Notes: generated by a model from the letters alone, not told the origin. A stretch of 64,000 bases of DNA from an uncultured Psychroserpens sp. (GCF_947501425.1 NZ_CANMVN010000003.1:340798-404797), one strand, 5' to 3'. Positions 37,044-46,906 are shown, counted from the stretch's first letter. Program-made: numbers and translations.

Positions 37044-38471
37044 ATGGATGTAACTGCGCAATCGGTTTGGACGAACTGTCTCTCATTTATAAAAGACAAT
37101 ATACAACCTCAAGCCTACAAAACTTGGTTTGAGCCTATAGTAGCAGTAAAGCTTTCCGATAACGCACTAAGTATTCAGGTACCAAGTAAATTTTTCTACG
37201 AATGGCTTGAAGAGCATTATGTAAAGATCTTAAAAGTTGCCTTAACGAAACAGCTAGGTGAAACGGCTAAATTGGTGTATGTGATTAAAATGGAAAACAC
37301 CTATGGCAACAAGCAACCGTTTACAGAAAAAATTCCTAGTTCTAATCGTGGTGCTTTAAAATCTCAAGATGTTGACGTTCCTTTAAATAATAAAAATCCA
37401 GAACTCAAAAACCCTTTTGTCATTCCTGGAATTAGAAACGTTAAAATTGAATCACAACTAAATCCGAATTATAGTTTTGAAAACTTCTTAGAAGGTGATT
37501 CTAACCGTTTGGCCAGAAATGCTGGTTTAGCAGTAGCTAACAAACCTGGAGGCACGTCTTTTAATCCTTTACTCATCTTTGGTGGTGTAGGACTAGGAAA
37601 AACACATTTAGCACATGCTATAGGTGTTGACATTAAAGATAAATATCCAGAAAAGACCGTATTATATATTTCCGCAGAAAAATTTACCCAACAGTATATT
37701 GATTCTGTAAAGAAGAATAATAGAAATGACTTCATTCACTTCTATCAAATTATTGATGTACTAATCATTGATGACGTACAATTTTTATCAGGAAAATCAG
37801 GAACTCAGGATGTATTTTTCCACATATTTAATCATTTACACCAAAATGGAAAACAGGTTATATTAACTAGTGACAAAGCGCCAGTTGATATGCAAGATAT
37901 TGAGCAACGCTTATTATCCCGTTTCAAATGGGGACTTTCAGCTGAATTACAAAGTCCAGACTTTGAAACCAGAGTATCCATACTAAAGAACAAACTTTAT
38001 CGTGATGGTGTTGAAATGCCAGATGAGATTGTAGAATATGTTGCCAAGCATATTAAGACTAATGTTCGTGAGCTTGAAGGTGCCATCATTTCACTAATAG
38101 CTCAATCCTCTTTCAACAAAAAAGAGATCACTGTTAATCTTGCTAAGGAGATTGTTGAGAAATTTGTAAAGAACACTAAACGTGAAGTCTCTATTGATTA
38201 CATTCAAAAGGTCGTTTCAGATTATTTCCAAATGGATGTGAGTACACTTCAATCAAAAACAAGAAAACGTCATATTGTTCAAGCAAGACAGCTAGCCATG
38301 TTCTTTGCCAAAAAGTATACAAAAGCATCATTGGCAAGTATTGGTTCTCAAATTGGGAAACGTGATCATGCTACTGTACTTCATGCATGCAAAACTGTGG
38401 ATAACTTATCTTCAACTGATAAACAATTCAGAAAGTATGTTGAAGATCTTTCTAAGAAACTATCACTTTAA
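37044..38471 (+). CDS. dnaA: Chromosomal replication initiator DnaA
   Basis: Binds the origin and loads the helicase. In the 475-residue protein, domain I (about 1-85) is followed by a linker, then the AAA+ domain with Walker A GGVGLGKT (180-187) and Walker B IIDDVQF (241-247), and the C-terminal DNA-binding domain with the signature RDHATVLHACKTV. Full length. Neighbours are a LMW phosphatase and a thioesterase; dnaN, recF and gyrB are not beside it. Only one near-match to a DnaA box was found upstream, so no origin is claimed here. Confidence 0.97.
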   Translation: MDVTAQSVWTNCLSFIKDNIQPQAYKTWFEPIVAVKLSDNALSIQVPSKFFYEWLEEHYVKILKVALTKQLGETAKLVYVIKMENTYGNKQPFTEKIPSSNRGALKSQDVDVPLNNKNPELKNPFVIPGIRNVKIESQLNPNYSFENFLEGDSNRLARNAGLAVANKPGGTSFNPLLIFGGVGLGKTHLAHAIGVDIKDKYPEKTVLYISAEKFTQQYIDSVKKNNRNDFIHFYQIIDVLIIDDVQFLSGKSGTQDVFFHIFNHLHQNGKQVILTSDKAPVDMQDIEQRLLSRFKWGLSAELQSPDFETRVSILKNKLYRDGVEMPDEIVEYVAKHIKTNVRELEGAIISLIAQSSFNKKEITVNLAKEIVEKFVKNTKREVSIDYIQKVVSDYFQMDVSTLQSKTRKRHIVQARQLAMFFAKKYTKASLASIGSQIGKRDHATVLHACKTVDNLSSTDKQFRKYVEDLSKKLSL

Positions 38472-38480
38472 TCATATTCT

Positions 38481-38948
38481 ATGACAAGCATCCTAATGGT
38501 CTGTTTAGGCAATATTTGTCGTTCGCCATTAGCTCATGGTATTTTAGAATCTAAACTTCCTCAAGAATTATTTTATGTAGATTCTGCAGGCACAGCCAAT
38601 TACCATGTTGGTGATTCGCCCGACCATCGTTCAATTACAGTAGCTAAATCTAATGGTATAGATATTTCCAAACAACAAGGCCGACAGTTTAAAATTTCAG
38701 ACTTTGATACTTTTGATTATATCTTCGCGATGGATCAATCTAATTATGATAATATCATCAAGCTTGCCAGAAACACTAGTGATATAGGCAAAGTAAAACT
38801 CATTTTAGAAGTTGATGATTCTGTAAATGATAAACGAGTTCCAGATCCTTATTATGGTGATATATCTGATTTTGAACATGTCTTTTCTCTTCTGAATAGC
38901 GCCTGCACTAAACTTTCCAAAACACTAACAGGCAACTCCAGCAATTGA
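38481..38948 (+). CDS. Low-molecular-weight protein-tyrosine phosphatase
   Basis: A 155-residue cytosolic phosphatase with the P-loop CLGNICRS (C8-x5-R14) and the C-terminal general-acid motif DPYYGD. No tyrosine kinase gene is adjacent. It starts 9 bp after dnaA and is probably co-transcribed with it. Confidence 0.93.
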   Translation: MTSILMVCLGNICRSPLAHGILESKLPQELFYVDSAGTANYHVGDSPDHRSITVAKSNGIDISKQQGRQFKISDFDTFDYIFAMDQSNYDNIIKLARNTSDIGKVKLILEVDDSVNDKRVPDPYYGDISDFEHVFSLLNSACTKLSKTLTGNSSN

Positions 38949-39011
38949 TATCTCAATACGACTCTTAATTTTTTTCGTATTTTGTAAAAAAATTCCTTAA
39001 AATCTAGAAAA

Positions 39012-40421
39012 ATGAAAAAGATTGCACTTTTCCTAGCCTGTTTTACTATATCCCTATCTTACGCTCAAGACATTAATTTAGAATCTTTTGCGTCTGGCTT
39101 TTCAAATCCGGTAAGTATTAAACACGCAGGAGATGATAGACTCTTTGTAGTTGAAAGGGCTGGTGTCATTAAAATTTTAAACGCCAACGGCACCACCAAC
39201 TCTACTCCATTTTTAGACATAAATGACAGAGTAATAAATTTTGGTGGCGAACAAGGTCTTTTGGCATTGGCATTCCATCCTGACTATACAACAAACGGTT
39301 TCTTTTTTGTTAACTATATAGACAATAGTGGTGATACAGTTATTTCAAGATTCACCCGAAGTACAACAGATACAGCAGATCCAAATTCTGAAGTTGTTCT
39401 ATTAAACATCGCTCAACCGTTTTCTAATCACAATGGTGGAGATTTACATTTTGGAACCGATGGTTACTTATATATCTCGCTTGGAGATGGAGGCTCAGGT
39501 GGAGATCCAGGCAATAGATCACAGCGTTTAGACACTCTGTTAGGAAAACTATTAAGGTTAGATGTTGATGTGACTCAAACACAAATAGATGCAGGAACTA
39601 CTTATCTTATTCCAACGGACAACCCTTTTGTTAGCAATTCTACTGCCTTAGATGAAATCTGGGCAAACGGATTAAGAAATACATGGAAATTCTCTTTTGA
39701 TCGCTCTACAGGAGATCTTTGGACCGCAGATGTAGGTCAACAAAATATAGAAGAAATCAATAAAGTTGCACCATCTTCAACAGGTGGAGAAAATTATGGA
39801 TGGAAATGCTTTGAGGGTAATAATGTATTTAGTAATGTGACTGGTTGTAGCACCATAACTCACGAAGCTCCTATAGCACAATATGTACATGGAAGCACTT
39901 CAAGATGCTCAATAACTGGAGGTTATGTGTATCGAGGTTCAATACAAACAGGTTTAGTAGGACTCTACTTTTTTGCAGATTATTGTAGTGGTGAAATTGG
40001 TGTCGCTGAAGAAGTAACACCAAACAATTATAATATTACATTTTTAGGAACGTTTAGCGCTGGCGGATGGTCTGCGTTTGGAGAAGATGTTAATGGTGAA
40101 TTATTTGTAACAAGCATTTTTAATGGTACAGTATATCGAATAATTGATGCTAATTTGAGTGTAGACGAACAGACGGTTAGTGATGTAAAAATGTATCCAA
40201 ATCCAGCAAAAGAAAGTCTTACATTTGACCTTATAAATACAGGTAACCAAATAGAACGTATAAACATATACGATATTCAGGGGAAACTGATACAATCACA
40301 ATCTGATTTTGACGGACAACTTATCACTATATCCACAAAATCACTTACGAGTGGATTATATCTTGTTGAAATTTCGAATCCGCAAGGCAACTCCAGTATT
40401 AGAAAGCTTATTATAGAGTAA
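39012..40421 (+). CDS. T9SS-secreted PQQ-type sugar dehydrogenase-like protein
   Basis: A 469-residue secreted six-bladed beta-propeller of the glucose/sorbosone dehydrogenase family. Signal peptide 1-19 (SYAQ); propeller with GLLALAFHPDY, NHNGGDLHFG, DGGSGGDPG and NYGWKCFEG motifs; then a T9SS type A sorting domain (about 395-469, MYPNPAKESL). Such enzymes oxidise sugars using PQQ or may only bind them. Next gene starts 3 bp downstream, but the functions look unrelated. Confidence 0.88.
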   Translation: MKKIALFLACFTISLSYAQDINLESFASGFSNPVSIKHAGDDRLFVVERAGVIKILNANGTTNSTPFLDINDRVINFGGEQGLLALAFHPDYTTNGFFFVNYIDNSGDTVISRFTRSTTDTADPNSEVVLLNIAQPFSNHNGGDLHFGTDGYLYISLGDGGSGGDPGNRSQRLDTLLGKLLRLDVDVTQTQIDAGTTYLIPTDNPFVSNSTALDEIWANGLRNTWKFSFDRSTGDLWTADVGQQNIEEINKVAPSSTGGENYGWKCFEGNNVFSNVTGCSTITHEAPIAQYVHGSTSRCSITGGYVYRGSIQTGLVGLYFFADYCSGEIGVAEEVTPNNYNITFLGTFSAGGWSAFGEDVNGELFVTSIFNGTVYRIIDANLSVDEQTVSDVKMYPNPAKESLTFDLINTGNQIERINIYDIQGKLIQSQSDFDGQLITISTKSLTSGLYLVEISNPQGNSSIRKLIIE

Positions 40422-40424
40422 AAC

Positions 40425-41141
40425 ATGAATCCAAATTTCGGAAAGCTATATCTTATTCCTACACGACTTGGTGACAATCCACCATTAGAAGTATTGCCTA
40501 TTTCAGTAAAAAAAATTATTGAAATGGTCGATGATTACATAGTTGAGAACGAAAAAACAGCACGTCGATTCATAAAAAAAATCGACTCCAGAAAACAACA
40601 GTCTATTTTAAATTTCAAGATTTTAAATAAATACACACAGCCAGAAGAAACACAAAATTTTCTTGACGACTGCAAAAATGGGAAACCCATGGGTTTACTT
40701 TCTGAAGCTGGATGCCCCGGAATTGCAGATCCAGGAGCAGATATTGTAAGATTAGCGCATGAAAACGATATTCAAGTTGTGCCATTGGTTGGTCCGTCAT
40801 CTATTGTTCTTGCGTTGATGAGCTCTGGAATGAACGGTCAAAGTTTTGCATTTAACGGCTATATTCCTATTGATAAATCTGAACGAAAATCTGCTTTAAA
40901 ACGTCTGGAACGCTTATCATTTGAACAAAATCAAACCCAATTGTTTATTGAGACTCCTTATAGGAACAATAAAATTTTAGAAGACATTTGTAGCACACTT
41001 CATCCTAATACCAGAGTATGTGTTGCTTGTGACATCACTTTACCAACAGAGTATATAAAGACACTGACAGTTAAAGAATGGAAACACACAAACATTGACC
41101 TCCATAAGCGTCCAGCTATGTTCGTGATTCACAGAGAATAA
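40425..41141 (+). CDS. RsmI-like SAM-dependent (tetrapyrrole-type) methyltransferase
   Basis: A 238-residue protein of the tetrapyrrole-methylase fold, closest to RsmI, the 16S rRNA C1402 2'-O-methyltransferase. It has GKLYLIPTRLGDNPP at the N terminus, the conserved LLSEAGCPGIADPG and FIETPYRN motifs. It is shorter than typical RsmI (about 280 aa) and lacks the usual TPIGNL opening, so it may be a second, divergent paralogue with another target. A bidirectional terminator follows. Confidence 0.8.
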   Translation: MNPNFGKLYLIPTRLGDNPPLEVLPISVKKIIEMVDDYIVENEKTARRFIKKIDSRKQQSILNFKILNKYTQPEETQNFLDDCKNGKPMGLLSEAGCPGIADPGADIVRLAHENDIQVVPLVGPSSIVLALMSSGMNGQSFAFNGYIPIDKSERKSALKRLERLSFEQNQTQLFIETPYRNNKILEDICSTLHPNTRVCVACDITLPTEYIKTLTVKEWKHTNIDLHKRPAMFVIHRE

Positions 41142-41228
41142 AGGCCTTACTATGAAAGATGATGTTGACCAAGAACTTGTACTTTCATTCAGCGCATGAG
41201 GCTGTTAGGTCAGTATACATAATAAAAG

Positions 41229-41261
41229 AACAAACCACATATATTTGATATGTGGTTTGTT
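41229..41261. terminator. Bidirectional intrinsic terminator
   Basis: A perfect 14-bp stem (41229-41242 with 41248-41261) around a 5-nt loop, with A-rich and T-rich flanks. It lies between the convergent methyltransferase (+) and transglycosylase-like (-) genes. Confidence 0.9.
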
Positions 41262-41288
41262 TTTATAATTGTATTATTGTGCGCGTTT

Positions 41289-41978
41289 TTAAAGTGTGGC
41301 TTTTGCTTTCTTATCAGCTTCTATAAAAGACGTGTCATAGCCTGCAAATTTTTTCATGTAGTGCCTAACAGTAGAACCGTAAGCATCAGAAAAATTATTT
41401 CCGCCATAGCTTCTTAAAAACTTTTTCACGCTTCCAGGACCCGCTAAATGAGCAGCAGCTAAAATACCAGATTCAGTAATTTTAACACCACTAATCGTCT
41501 TTCCCACAAAGCGTTTGATATCTTTTCTTAAGATCCATTTGTTACGTTCTGCATTGGCTAAGAATGCTTTTTCTTGCAACTCAGGATTGTATAAAAACTG
41601 TGTTGGATTATAGATTCCAATCATCTTTAAAGTTTCAGAACCAAACTGATATTTTCCTAAATAGCCTAAAGTATTTACTGTAAAATAATTCCCTCTTGAC
41701 TCTTTGAAAGCCAAAGCCTCTTTAAATCCATTGTATGACTTTCCTAAATATGGAAAATAAGCATGAGTAGATTGAAACGGATTAGACAATTCTACCTGTG
41801 AGAATTCGTCTACTTCGGTAGAACTAGATGCTAAATCGTTAGAAATATTATAGTTTAATTCTAAACCCTCTGTAGAATAATCGTCATAATTCAACGATGA
41901 ATCCGGTTTAAGTGCTACATATAGTGTGACACAAATAGCTAATGGAATAATGAAATAATTACCTACATTTTTAATCAT
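41289..41978 (-). CDS. Membrane-anchored lytic-transglycosylase-like protein
   Basis: A 229-residue protein with an N-terminal transmembrane anchor (about 8-24), a low-complexity linker and a lysozyme-like domain opening EALAFKESRGNYFTVN ... GYLGKYQFG, then AAAHLAGPGSVKKFL. The Glu in FKESRG is the likely catalytic residue. I start at the ATG at 41978; the longer frame would use TTG at 42026. The -7 box at 42038-42045 gives a leader of about 55 nt. Probably cleaves or scans peptidoglycan at the inner-membrane surface. Confidence 0.72.
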   Translation of the reverse strand: MIKNVGNYFIIPLAICVTLYVALKPDSSLNYDDYSTEGLELNYNISNDLASSSTEVDEFSQVELSNPFQSTHAYFPYLGKSYNGFKEALAFKESRGNYFTVNTLGYLGKYQFGSETLKMIGIYNPTQFLYNPELQEKAFLANAERNKWILRKDIKRFVGKTISGVKITESGILAAAHLAGPGSVKKFLRSYGGNNFSDAYGSTVRHYMKKFAGYDTSFIEADKKAKATL

Positions 41979-42037
41979 AATAGCTAATATTCTGAAGTAC
42001 AAATTTTCCCTTTTGTAGTACTTCAATTTTCAGGATG

Positions 42038-42045
42038 CAAATATA
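42038..42045 (-). promoter_or_regulatory. -7 box of the transglycosylase-like gene
   Basis: TATATTTG on the minus strand, an exact match, about 60 bp upstream of the ATG at 41978. Confidence 0.6.
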
Positions 42046-42075
42046 CGCTTTTTTCTACATATCTGAAAACGAGAC

Positions 42076-42091
42076 GTTAAAGTGTTGTTAA
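42076..42091 (+). promoter_or_regulatory. GTTAA-N6-GTTAA direct repeat, candidate operator
   Basis: GTTAA at 42076-42080 and 42087-42091 (11-bp period), overlapping the stop of DUF2279 and starting 30 bp upstream of the -7 box of the transglycosylase-like gene. Spacing resembles the repeats before the RprX-like kinase and htrA, but the orientation relative to the promoter is reversed. Confidence 0.35.
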
Positions 42092-42999
42092 AAGTAGATA
42101 TAGTGGAGCTTTATGCCGCTTTTTCCGTTGAATTCAATAGCTGGAAATGGCACTTTAATTACGTTTAAAACGTCAAACACTGTCCTTAACAGACGAGAAT
42201 TTGTTTTTATTCTAGACAAATCTACGTCCAAACTAAGGTAAAATTGACGTCTGCGGTTTTGAGTTATTAAGAAGTTATCAACGTTTTCGTTTTTTCCGGT
42301 GAGCATTCCTTCAGCACCATAACCAAATGCCAGATTGAGCCACTTGGGAATTTTACTGTCCTTAAAGAAGGAATGAAGGTTTGCACTTAACCAATAGGTT
42401 TGACCATTATAGTCTTTTAGCATTTCTTCTAAAAACCCTTCTCCCAGTTTATCAGGACGTTGATTTGCAAATGAAGTTTGATGAAACGAATATTTCATTG
42501 TGATACGTTGTTCATCCCATAATAGCTCTTGACCAACATATAAACCTGTTCCTAAACCGTTTGCTAACATATCTGACCATGAAAATCCCCATTCTTCAGA
42601 ATAGCCGTCAAAAATTTCAACAGCTGATAGAAAACCAAAACCTAATGTAGCTCCATAAATGAGTTGATCTCTTTTTCCCACTCCTGACCAATGCAATGCA
42701 TTCGCTCCCACTCTTCCTAGTTGATACGACGAAAACACATGACCTAGTTTATCCATCTGCAACCATTCATCTGCATCATTAATGGTTTTAAAATTTGATC
42801 TTGGGAAATCTGCATACCACAATTGATCCAGACCAATCAGAGTAAGCGTTGCCAGAGAAGCTTCAGTAATAATTACAGCATTTCGTCTGGATGTATTTAG
42901 AGTATCACTAGGTTTCAAAAACGTATCCATCTTGGATTGAGAGCACATAGTAAATGTGATCAACCAGCAGCATAGATTAAAAATAAAACGCTTGCTCAA
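42088..42999 (-). CDS. DUF2279 (YfiM-like) protein
   Basis: A 303-residue protein with a signal peptide and several hydrophobic segments. It has the DUF2279 pattern DKLGHVFSSYQLGR ... GFGFLSAVEIFDGYSEEWGFSWSDMLANGLG. An envelope protein of unknown function. It lies 2 bp downstream of mltG in the dapF-GNAT-mltG-DUF2279 operon, so a wall or envelope role is plausible. Confidence 0.82.
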   Translation of the reverse strand: MSKRFIFNLCCWLITFTMCSQSKMDTFLKPSDTLNTSRRNAVIITEASLATLTLIGLDQLWYADFPRSNFKTINDADEWLQMDKLGHVFSSYQLGRVGANALHWSGVGKRDQLIYGATLGFGFLSAVEIFDGYSEEWGFSWSDMLANGLGTGLYVGQELLWDEQRITMKYSFHQTSFANQRPDKLGEGFLEEMLKDYNGQTYWLSANLHSFFKDSKIPKWLNLAFGYGAEGMLTGKNENVDNFLITQNRRRQFYLSLDVDLSRIKTNSRLLRTVFDVLNVIKVPFPAIEFNGKSGIKLHYIYF

Positions 43000-43001
43000 A
43001 A

Positions 43002-44045
43002 TTATTTATTTATACCTTGAGAAGATAAATAACGTTGGTATTCTCTAGCATTCACATTATGCTGAGCTAAAGATTTAGCAAACTTGTGAAAACCTAACTT
43101 TTTTGCATTAGCAGCAAAATAAAGATAACTGTGCTTTTCATAGTTTAGTACAGCATTAATAGCAGAAATATCAGGCATTGCTATCAATCCAGGTGGCAAT
43201 CCAGTATTCTTGTAGGTATTATATGGAGAATCAATTTCTTTATGCTTATTTAACACGCGCTTAATTACTGTGTTTTTATATTCTGGCAACTTGTAAGCAG
43301 CAAATTTCAACGTAGGATCTGCTTGAAGTGGCATTCCAATTCTAATTCTATTCATATACACACCAGCAATTCTAGGTTGTTCACTGGCTTGTTTAGACTC
43401 TTCATGAACAATAGATGCCAAAGTCAATACTTGATCTCTAGTGAGGCCTATGGCTTTTGCTTTGCTATTTCTACTGTCATTCCAGAATCTATTGTACTCT
43501 TTTAACATTCTATCTCTAAAGCCTTCAGCAGAAGTATTCCAGAAAAATTCATAACTATTAGGAATGTACATTCCTAGTGCGGTTTGTTCAGTAAATCCAC
43601 TTTCCTTTAAAAAAGTTGTGTCACGCATAGCCTTAACCAAAGCACTACTATCGGCATCAATCTGAACACTGATTCGACCAGCTAGCTTTTCCAGACTTTC
43701 CTGATTATTAAAAGATAATTGTATCGGTAGATTGTTGCTCCTAATAGAGTTGATGATGTCATTATTACTCATACCCTTTTTAATGACAAATCTTCCAGCC
43801 TTTAAATTTGTAGAATATTTCTTTCTGTCTGCTAAGGCGTCAAAAGCATCAATATCCTCTAACAAAGGTATCAGTTGCTCTCTAACCTCATCATAACTTG
43901 CACCAGAAGGCACATAAATATAAGCTTCATCATTGGCAAACTTTGTATTGGGTGCCAACATTGCATTATACACATAATATGCAAAAACTGCTGCAACCAC
44001 TAAACCGATAAGAGCAATAGCCCAAAGTATTTTTTTAATGTACAT
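43002..44045 (-). CDS. mltG: Endolytic transglycosylase MltG
   Basis: Cleaves nascent peptidoglycan strands and helps set glycan chain length. The 347-residue protein has one N-terminal transmembrane helix (about 6-26), a LysM-like subdomain (YVPSGASYDEV) and the YceG catalytic domain with the Glu in IVHEESKQ followed by RIAGVYMNR and MPLQADPT. Full length. Directly adjacent (no gap) to the GNAT gene. Confidence 0.94.
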   Translation of the reverse strand: MYIKKILWAIALIGLVVAAVFAYYVYNAMLAPNTKFANDEAYIYVPSGASYDEVREQLIPLLEDIDAFDALADRKKYSTNLKAGRFVIKKGMSNNDIINSIRSNNLPIQLSFNNQESLEKLAGRISVQIDADSSALVKAMRDTTFLKESGFTEQTALGMYIPNSYEFFWNTSAEGFRDRMLKEYNRFWNDSRNSKAKAIGLTRDQVLTLASIVHEESKQASEQPRIAGVYMNRIRIGMPLQADPTLKFAAYKLPEYKNTVIKRVLNKHKEIDSPYNTYKNTGLPPGLIAMPDISAINAVLNYEKHSYLYFAANAKKLGFHKFAKSLAQHNVNAREYQRYLSSQGINK

Positions 44046-44570
44046 TTAATTCAATAGTATTTGTAAAAGGTATTCGTTTTTATGTGAACCATTAATATAA
44101 TTCCAGTCTTTTTTGAGTCCGATAATTTCAAACCCGTGATTTTTAAACAGTTTCAAACTGTCTTTATTGTCTTCAGAAATATTACAATACAACTGGTGTA
44201 GTGCTAACTGAGATTTACAATAATCTTTTAAAAGTTGCAATGCTTCGTTTCCAAACCCTTTTTGTCTTTGATCAGATTCTTTAATCAAAATGCCTACACC
44301 TGCTCTTTTATTTTTAAAATCAAAATCAAAAAGATCAATCATACCAATTGGTTCTTCTTGATAATTACTGATAACCAATCGCAACTGCTTGACCTCAAAA
44401 ATATCCTTATGAGAATGCTCTAAATATTGTTTGATGATGTATTTAGAGTATGGTGTTATGGTATTACTAATCTCCCAAAAGATTTGATCATTCTCAATCT
44501 CATGAATAAAATCCAGGTCTTCAGGCTCTAAAGCTCTCAAATAAATATGCTTTCCTTTTAACGTTATCAT
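44046..44570 (-). CDS. GNAT-family acetyltransferase, RimJ/RimL-like
   Basis: A 174-residue acetyltransferase of the ribosomal-protein/SpeG-like group (LRALEPEDLDFIHEIEND at the N terminus, acetyl-CoA loop QRQKGFGNEAL, LFKNHGFEIIG). The substrate is unknown. It overlaps the dapF stop by 4 bp and abuts mltG. Confidence 0.85.
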   Translation of the reverse strand: MITLKGKHIYLRALEPEDLDFIHEIENDQIFWEISNTITPYSKYIIKQYLEHSHKDIFEVKQLRLVISNYQEEPIGMIDLFDFDFKNKRAGVGILIKESDQRQKGFGNEALQLLKDYCKSQLALHQLYCNISEDNKDSLKLFKNHGFEIIGLKKDWNYINGSHKNEYLLQILLN

Positions 44571-45343
44571 GAGATATAACCTTTAAAAACTTGAGTGGCT
44601 GCACCAATGAGCCAGATATTTGTATAACGTGTATTCTCAACATTAAAAGACACTTTTAGATGGCCTCCCTGAGTTTGCAAGCTGATTAGGTCATGCTTAG
44701 TTCTTCCTGTATAATGCATTGCAATTGCAACTGCCGTAACTCCTGTTCCACAGGATAAGGTTTCGTCTTCGACACCTCTTTCGTAAGTTCTTACTGAAAA
44801 GTTATCATCTGAATGTTTAGTCACAAAATTTACATTACTTCCTGCCTCATTATAAGGTGGTGCGCATCTTATTTGTCGTCCTAAGGTTTTCACATCAACA
44901 CTGTTAAGATCATCAGCCATTTGAACATGATGAGGCGACCCAGTATCTAAAAACACATGTGTTTTATGATCTTCTAAAACATCTACATCTTGCATTTGTA
45001 AATGTACAATTCCGTCTTTTATTGTGGCTTTATGCATCCCATCAATAGCTTCGAAAGTTGCTTCAGAATCAATAACACCTAAAAAATTTGCAAAAGCAGT
45101 AATGCATCGACCACCATTTCCACACATAGAACTTTCATTTCCATCTGCATTAAAATACACCATCTTAAAATCGCAGCTATCATGATTTTCAAGAAGTATC
45201 AATCCGTCAGCTCCTATGCCAAAACGTCTGTCACATAAAAATGCAATACGTTTGGTATTATTTTTGTCGAAATTTCTCTGACGATTATCAATCATCACAA
45301 AATCGTTTCCTGTTCCTTGATATTTGTAGAATGTGGTTTGCAT
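44567..45343 (-). CDS. dapF: Diaminopimelate epimerase
   Basis: Interconverts LL- and meso-diaminopimelate for lysine and peptidoglycan synthesis. The 258-residue protein has both catalytic cysteines: CGNGGRC near residues 73-79 and SCGTG near residue 200. It leads the operon with GNAT, mltG and DUF2279, so the wall precursor supply and the wall-processing enzyme are co-transcribed. Confidence 0.96.
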   Translation of the reverse strand: MQTTFYKYQGTGNDFVMIDNRQRNFDKNNTKRIAFLCDRRFGIGADGLILLENHDSCDFKMVYFNADGNESSMCGNGGRCITAFANFLGVIDSEATFEAIDGMHKATIKDGIVHLQMQDVDVLEDHKTHVFLDTGSPHHVQMADDLNSVDVKTLGRQIRCAPPYNEAGSNVNFVTKHSDDNFSVRTYERGVEDETLSCGTGVTAVAIAMHYTGRTKHDLISLQTQGGHLKVSFNVENTRYTNIWLIGAATQVFKGYIS

Positions 45344-45351
45344 ATGAGTTG

Positions 45352-45359
45352 CAAATATA
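45352..45359 (-). promoter_or_regulatory. -7 box of the dapF-GNAT-mltG-DUF2279 operon
   Basis: TATATTTG on the minus strand, exact, 8 bp before the dapF ATG. A very short leader is implied. Confidence 0.65.
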
Positions 45360-45384
45360 GGAATAATGCCTCGATATTTGTAGT

Positions 45385-45422
45385 GTTAAATGAGCGTTAA
45401 AAACGGCGTTAAAAATCGTTAA
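45385..45422 (+). promoter_or_regulatory. Four GTTAA direct repeats upstream of htrA
   Basis: GTTAA begins at 45385, 45396, 45408 and 45418 (periods 11, 12 and 10 bp); three copies are within CGTTAAAA. The last copy ends 27 bp before a TAATTTTA (45450-45457) that resembles a -7 box. The layout suits several regulator dimers bound on one DNA face. Confidence 0.45.
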
Positions 45423-45481
45423 AAGTGAATGTCAAAGTCAATAAATATTTAATTTTAATCGTTACCTAATAATTAAACAAC

Positions 45482-46906
45482 ATGAACATGAAAAAGATTT
45501 TAACCTTAGTATTTGTTTCAGTGTTAGGTGGAATTATTTCCTTATCTGCCTACACCTTATTTATTGAAAAAGATCAAACAATAACAATTACAGAAAGTGC
45601 CGAAGAGCCTCAATTTATCAATGCGAGTTATGATGCAAAAACTGATAATTTGATAGCTGGCGAACAACCAGATTTTACAACCGCAGCAGAAAATACTATC
45701 GATGCCGTTGTACATGTTAAAAATACTGCAATTGTTTCATCACAACCAACGCTTGAAGATATGTTCTTTGGAAGAAATCCGTCACCAAGAGCTCAAGTTG
45801 GTACAGGAAGTGGTGTCATTATAAATAAAAACGGTTATATCATCACAAACAACCATGTGATAGCTGGTTCAAGTAGCATTTCAATAACTTTAAATGACAA
45901 TCGCGTCTATGAGGCAGAACTTATTGGTACTGATGAAAAAACAGATATTGCACTCTTAAAAATTGATGCTGAAGAAGATTTACCTTCTATACCTTTTGCA
46001 GACTCTGATATGGCTAAAGTAGGTGAATGGGTTTTAGCGGTAGGAAATCCTTTTAATTTAACCTCAACAGTTACTGCAGGTATTATAAGTGCTAAATCTC
46101 GTGATCTATCAGGTCGAAACTCACAATCATTTATTCAAACTGATGCTGCAGTAAATCCAGGTAATTCTGGAGGTGCATTGGTAAATTCCAGAGGAGAATT
46201 AGTAGGAATTAATACTGCTATTTCATCTAGAACAGGTTCTTACATTGGTTATTCTTTTGCTGTACCAAGTAATATTGCGCGTAAAGTAGTAGAAGACATC
46301 ATGGAGTTTGGTGATGTACAAGAAGGAGTCTTGGGAGTTTCAATCTTAAACAGAAACTCAAAAGAAGCTATTGAGAAAGGTCTTAATGAAATTGATGGAG
46401 TGTATATAAGTGAAGTCGAAGAAAATTCTGGTGCAAAACAAGCAGGAATTAGAAATGGAGACATCATTAAAAAATTGGATAATGTAGAGATCTCTAAGTT
46501 TTCAGACTTAAGTGGTTATATTAAAACCAAAAGGCCTAATGACGTTATAAATGTGGAGATTGAGAGAAATAATGAGGTTAAGACCATTCCTGTAAAGCTC
46601 TCAAAAAGCGATATTATTAGCGTTGAATTTATAGAAATGGAGTTGAGAAACCTTCCTTCGAAGTTCAAAAAAGAAACCAATCTAGATAAAGGTGTAATGA
46701 TCTATAAAACGAGTAATGTTTATCTCTACAAAAAACTAGGTATAAGACCTGGATATGTAATAACAGGAATCAATGACATTACTATCAACACGTTGGAAGA
46801 TCTATCAAAGTTTACTAATAAGTATGGATCAAATGCTCAAGACAATATTTATAAACTAGAGTATATGGATACCAATTTAAATAAGAAAGAAGTCATTTTT
46901 GAATAA
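45482..46906 (+). CDS. htrA: Periplasmic serine protease, Do/HtrA (DegP/DegQ) family
   Basis: Envelope quality-control protease/chaperone of 474 residues. An N-terminal signal or anchor (about 4-26) is followed by a trypsin-like domain with catalytic H125 (TNNHVI), D155 (TDIALLKI) and S229 (NPGNSGGAL), then PDZ1 (about 275-365, GVLGVSI ... GDIIKKL) and PDZ2 (about 385-470). Monocistronic with its own terminator. The upstream GTTAA array suggests control by a stress-responsive regulator. Confidence 0.95.
   Translation: MNMKKILTLVFVSVLGGIISLSAYTLFIEKDQTITITESAEEPQFINASYDAKTDNLIAGEQPDFTTAAENTIDAVVHVKNTAIVSSQPTLEDMFFGRNPSPRAQVGTGSGVIINKNGYIITNNHVIAGSSSISITLNDNRVYEAELIGTDEKTDIALLKIDAEEDLPSIPFADSDMAKVGEWVLAVGNPFNLTSTVTAGIISAKSRDLSGRNSQSFIQTDAAVNPGNSGGALVNSRGELVGINTAISSRTGSYIGYSFAVPSNIARKVVEDIMEFGDVQEGVLGVSILNRNSKEAIEKGLNEIDGVYISEVEENSGAKQAGIRNGDIIKKLDNVEISKFSDLSGYIKTKRPNDVINVEIERNNEVKTIPVKLSKSDIISVEFIEMELRNLPSKFKKETNLDKGVMIYKTSNVYLYKKLGIRPGYVITGINDITINTLEDLSKFTNKYGSNAQDNIYKLEYMDTNLNKKEVIFE

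Noticed and set aside
41152..41199. 15-codon mini-ORF downstream of the RsmI-like gene
   Set aside because: Too short, no family, and it lies between a stop codon and a terminator; treated as untranslated sequence.
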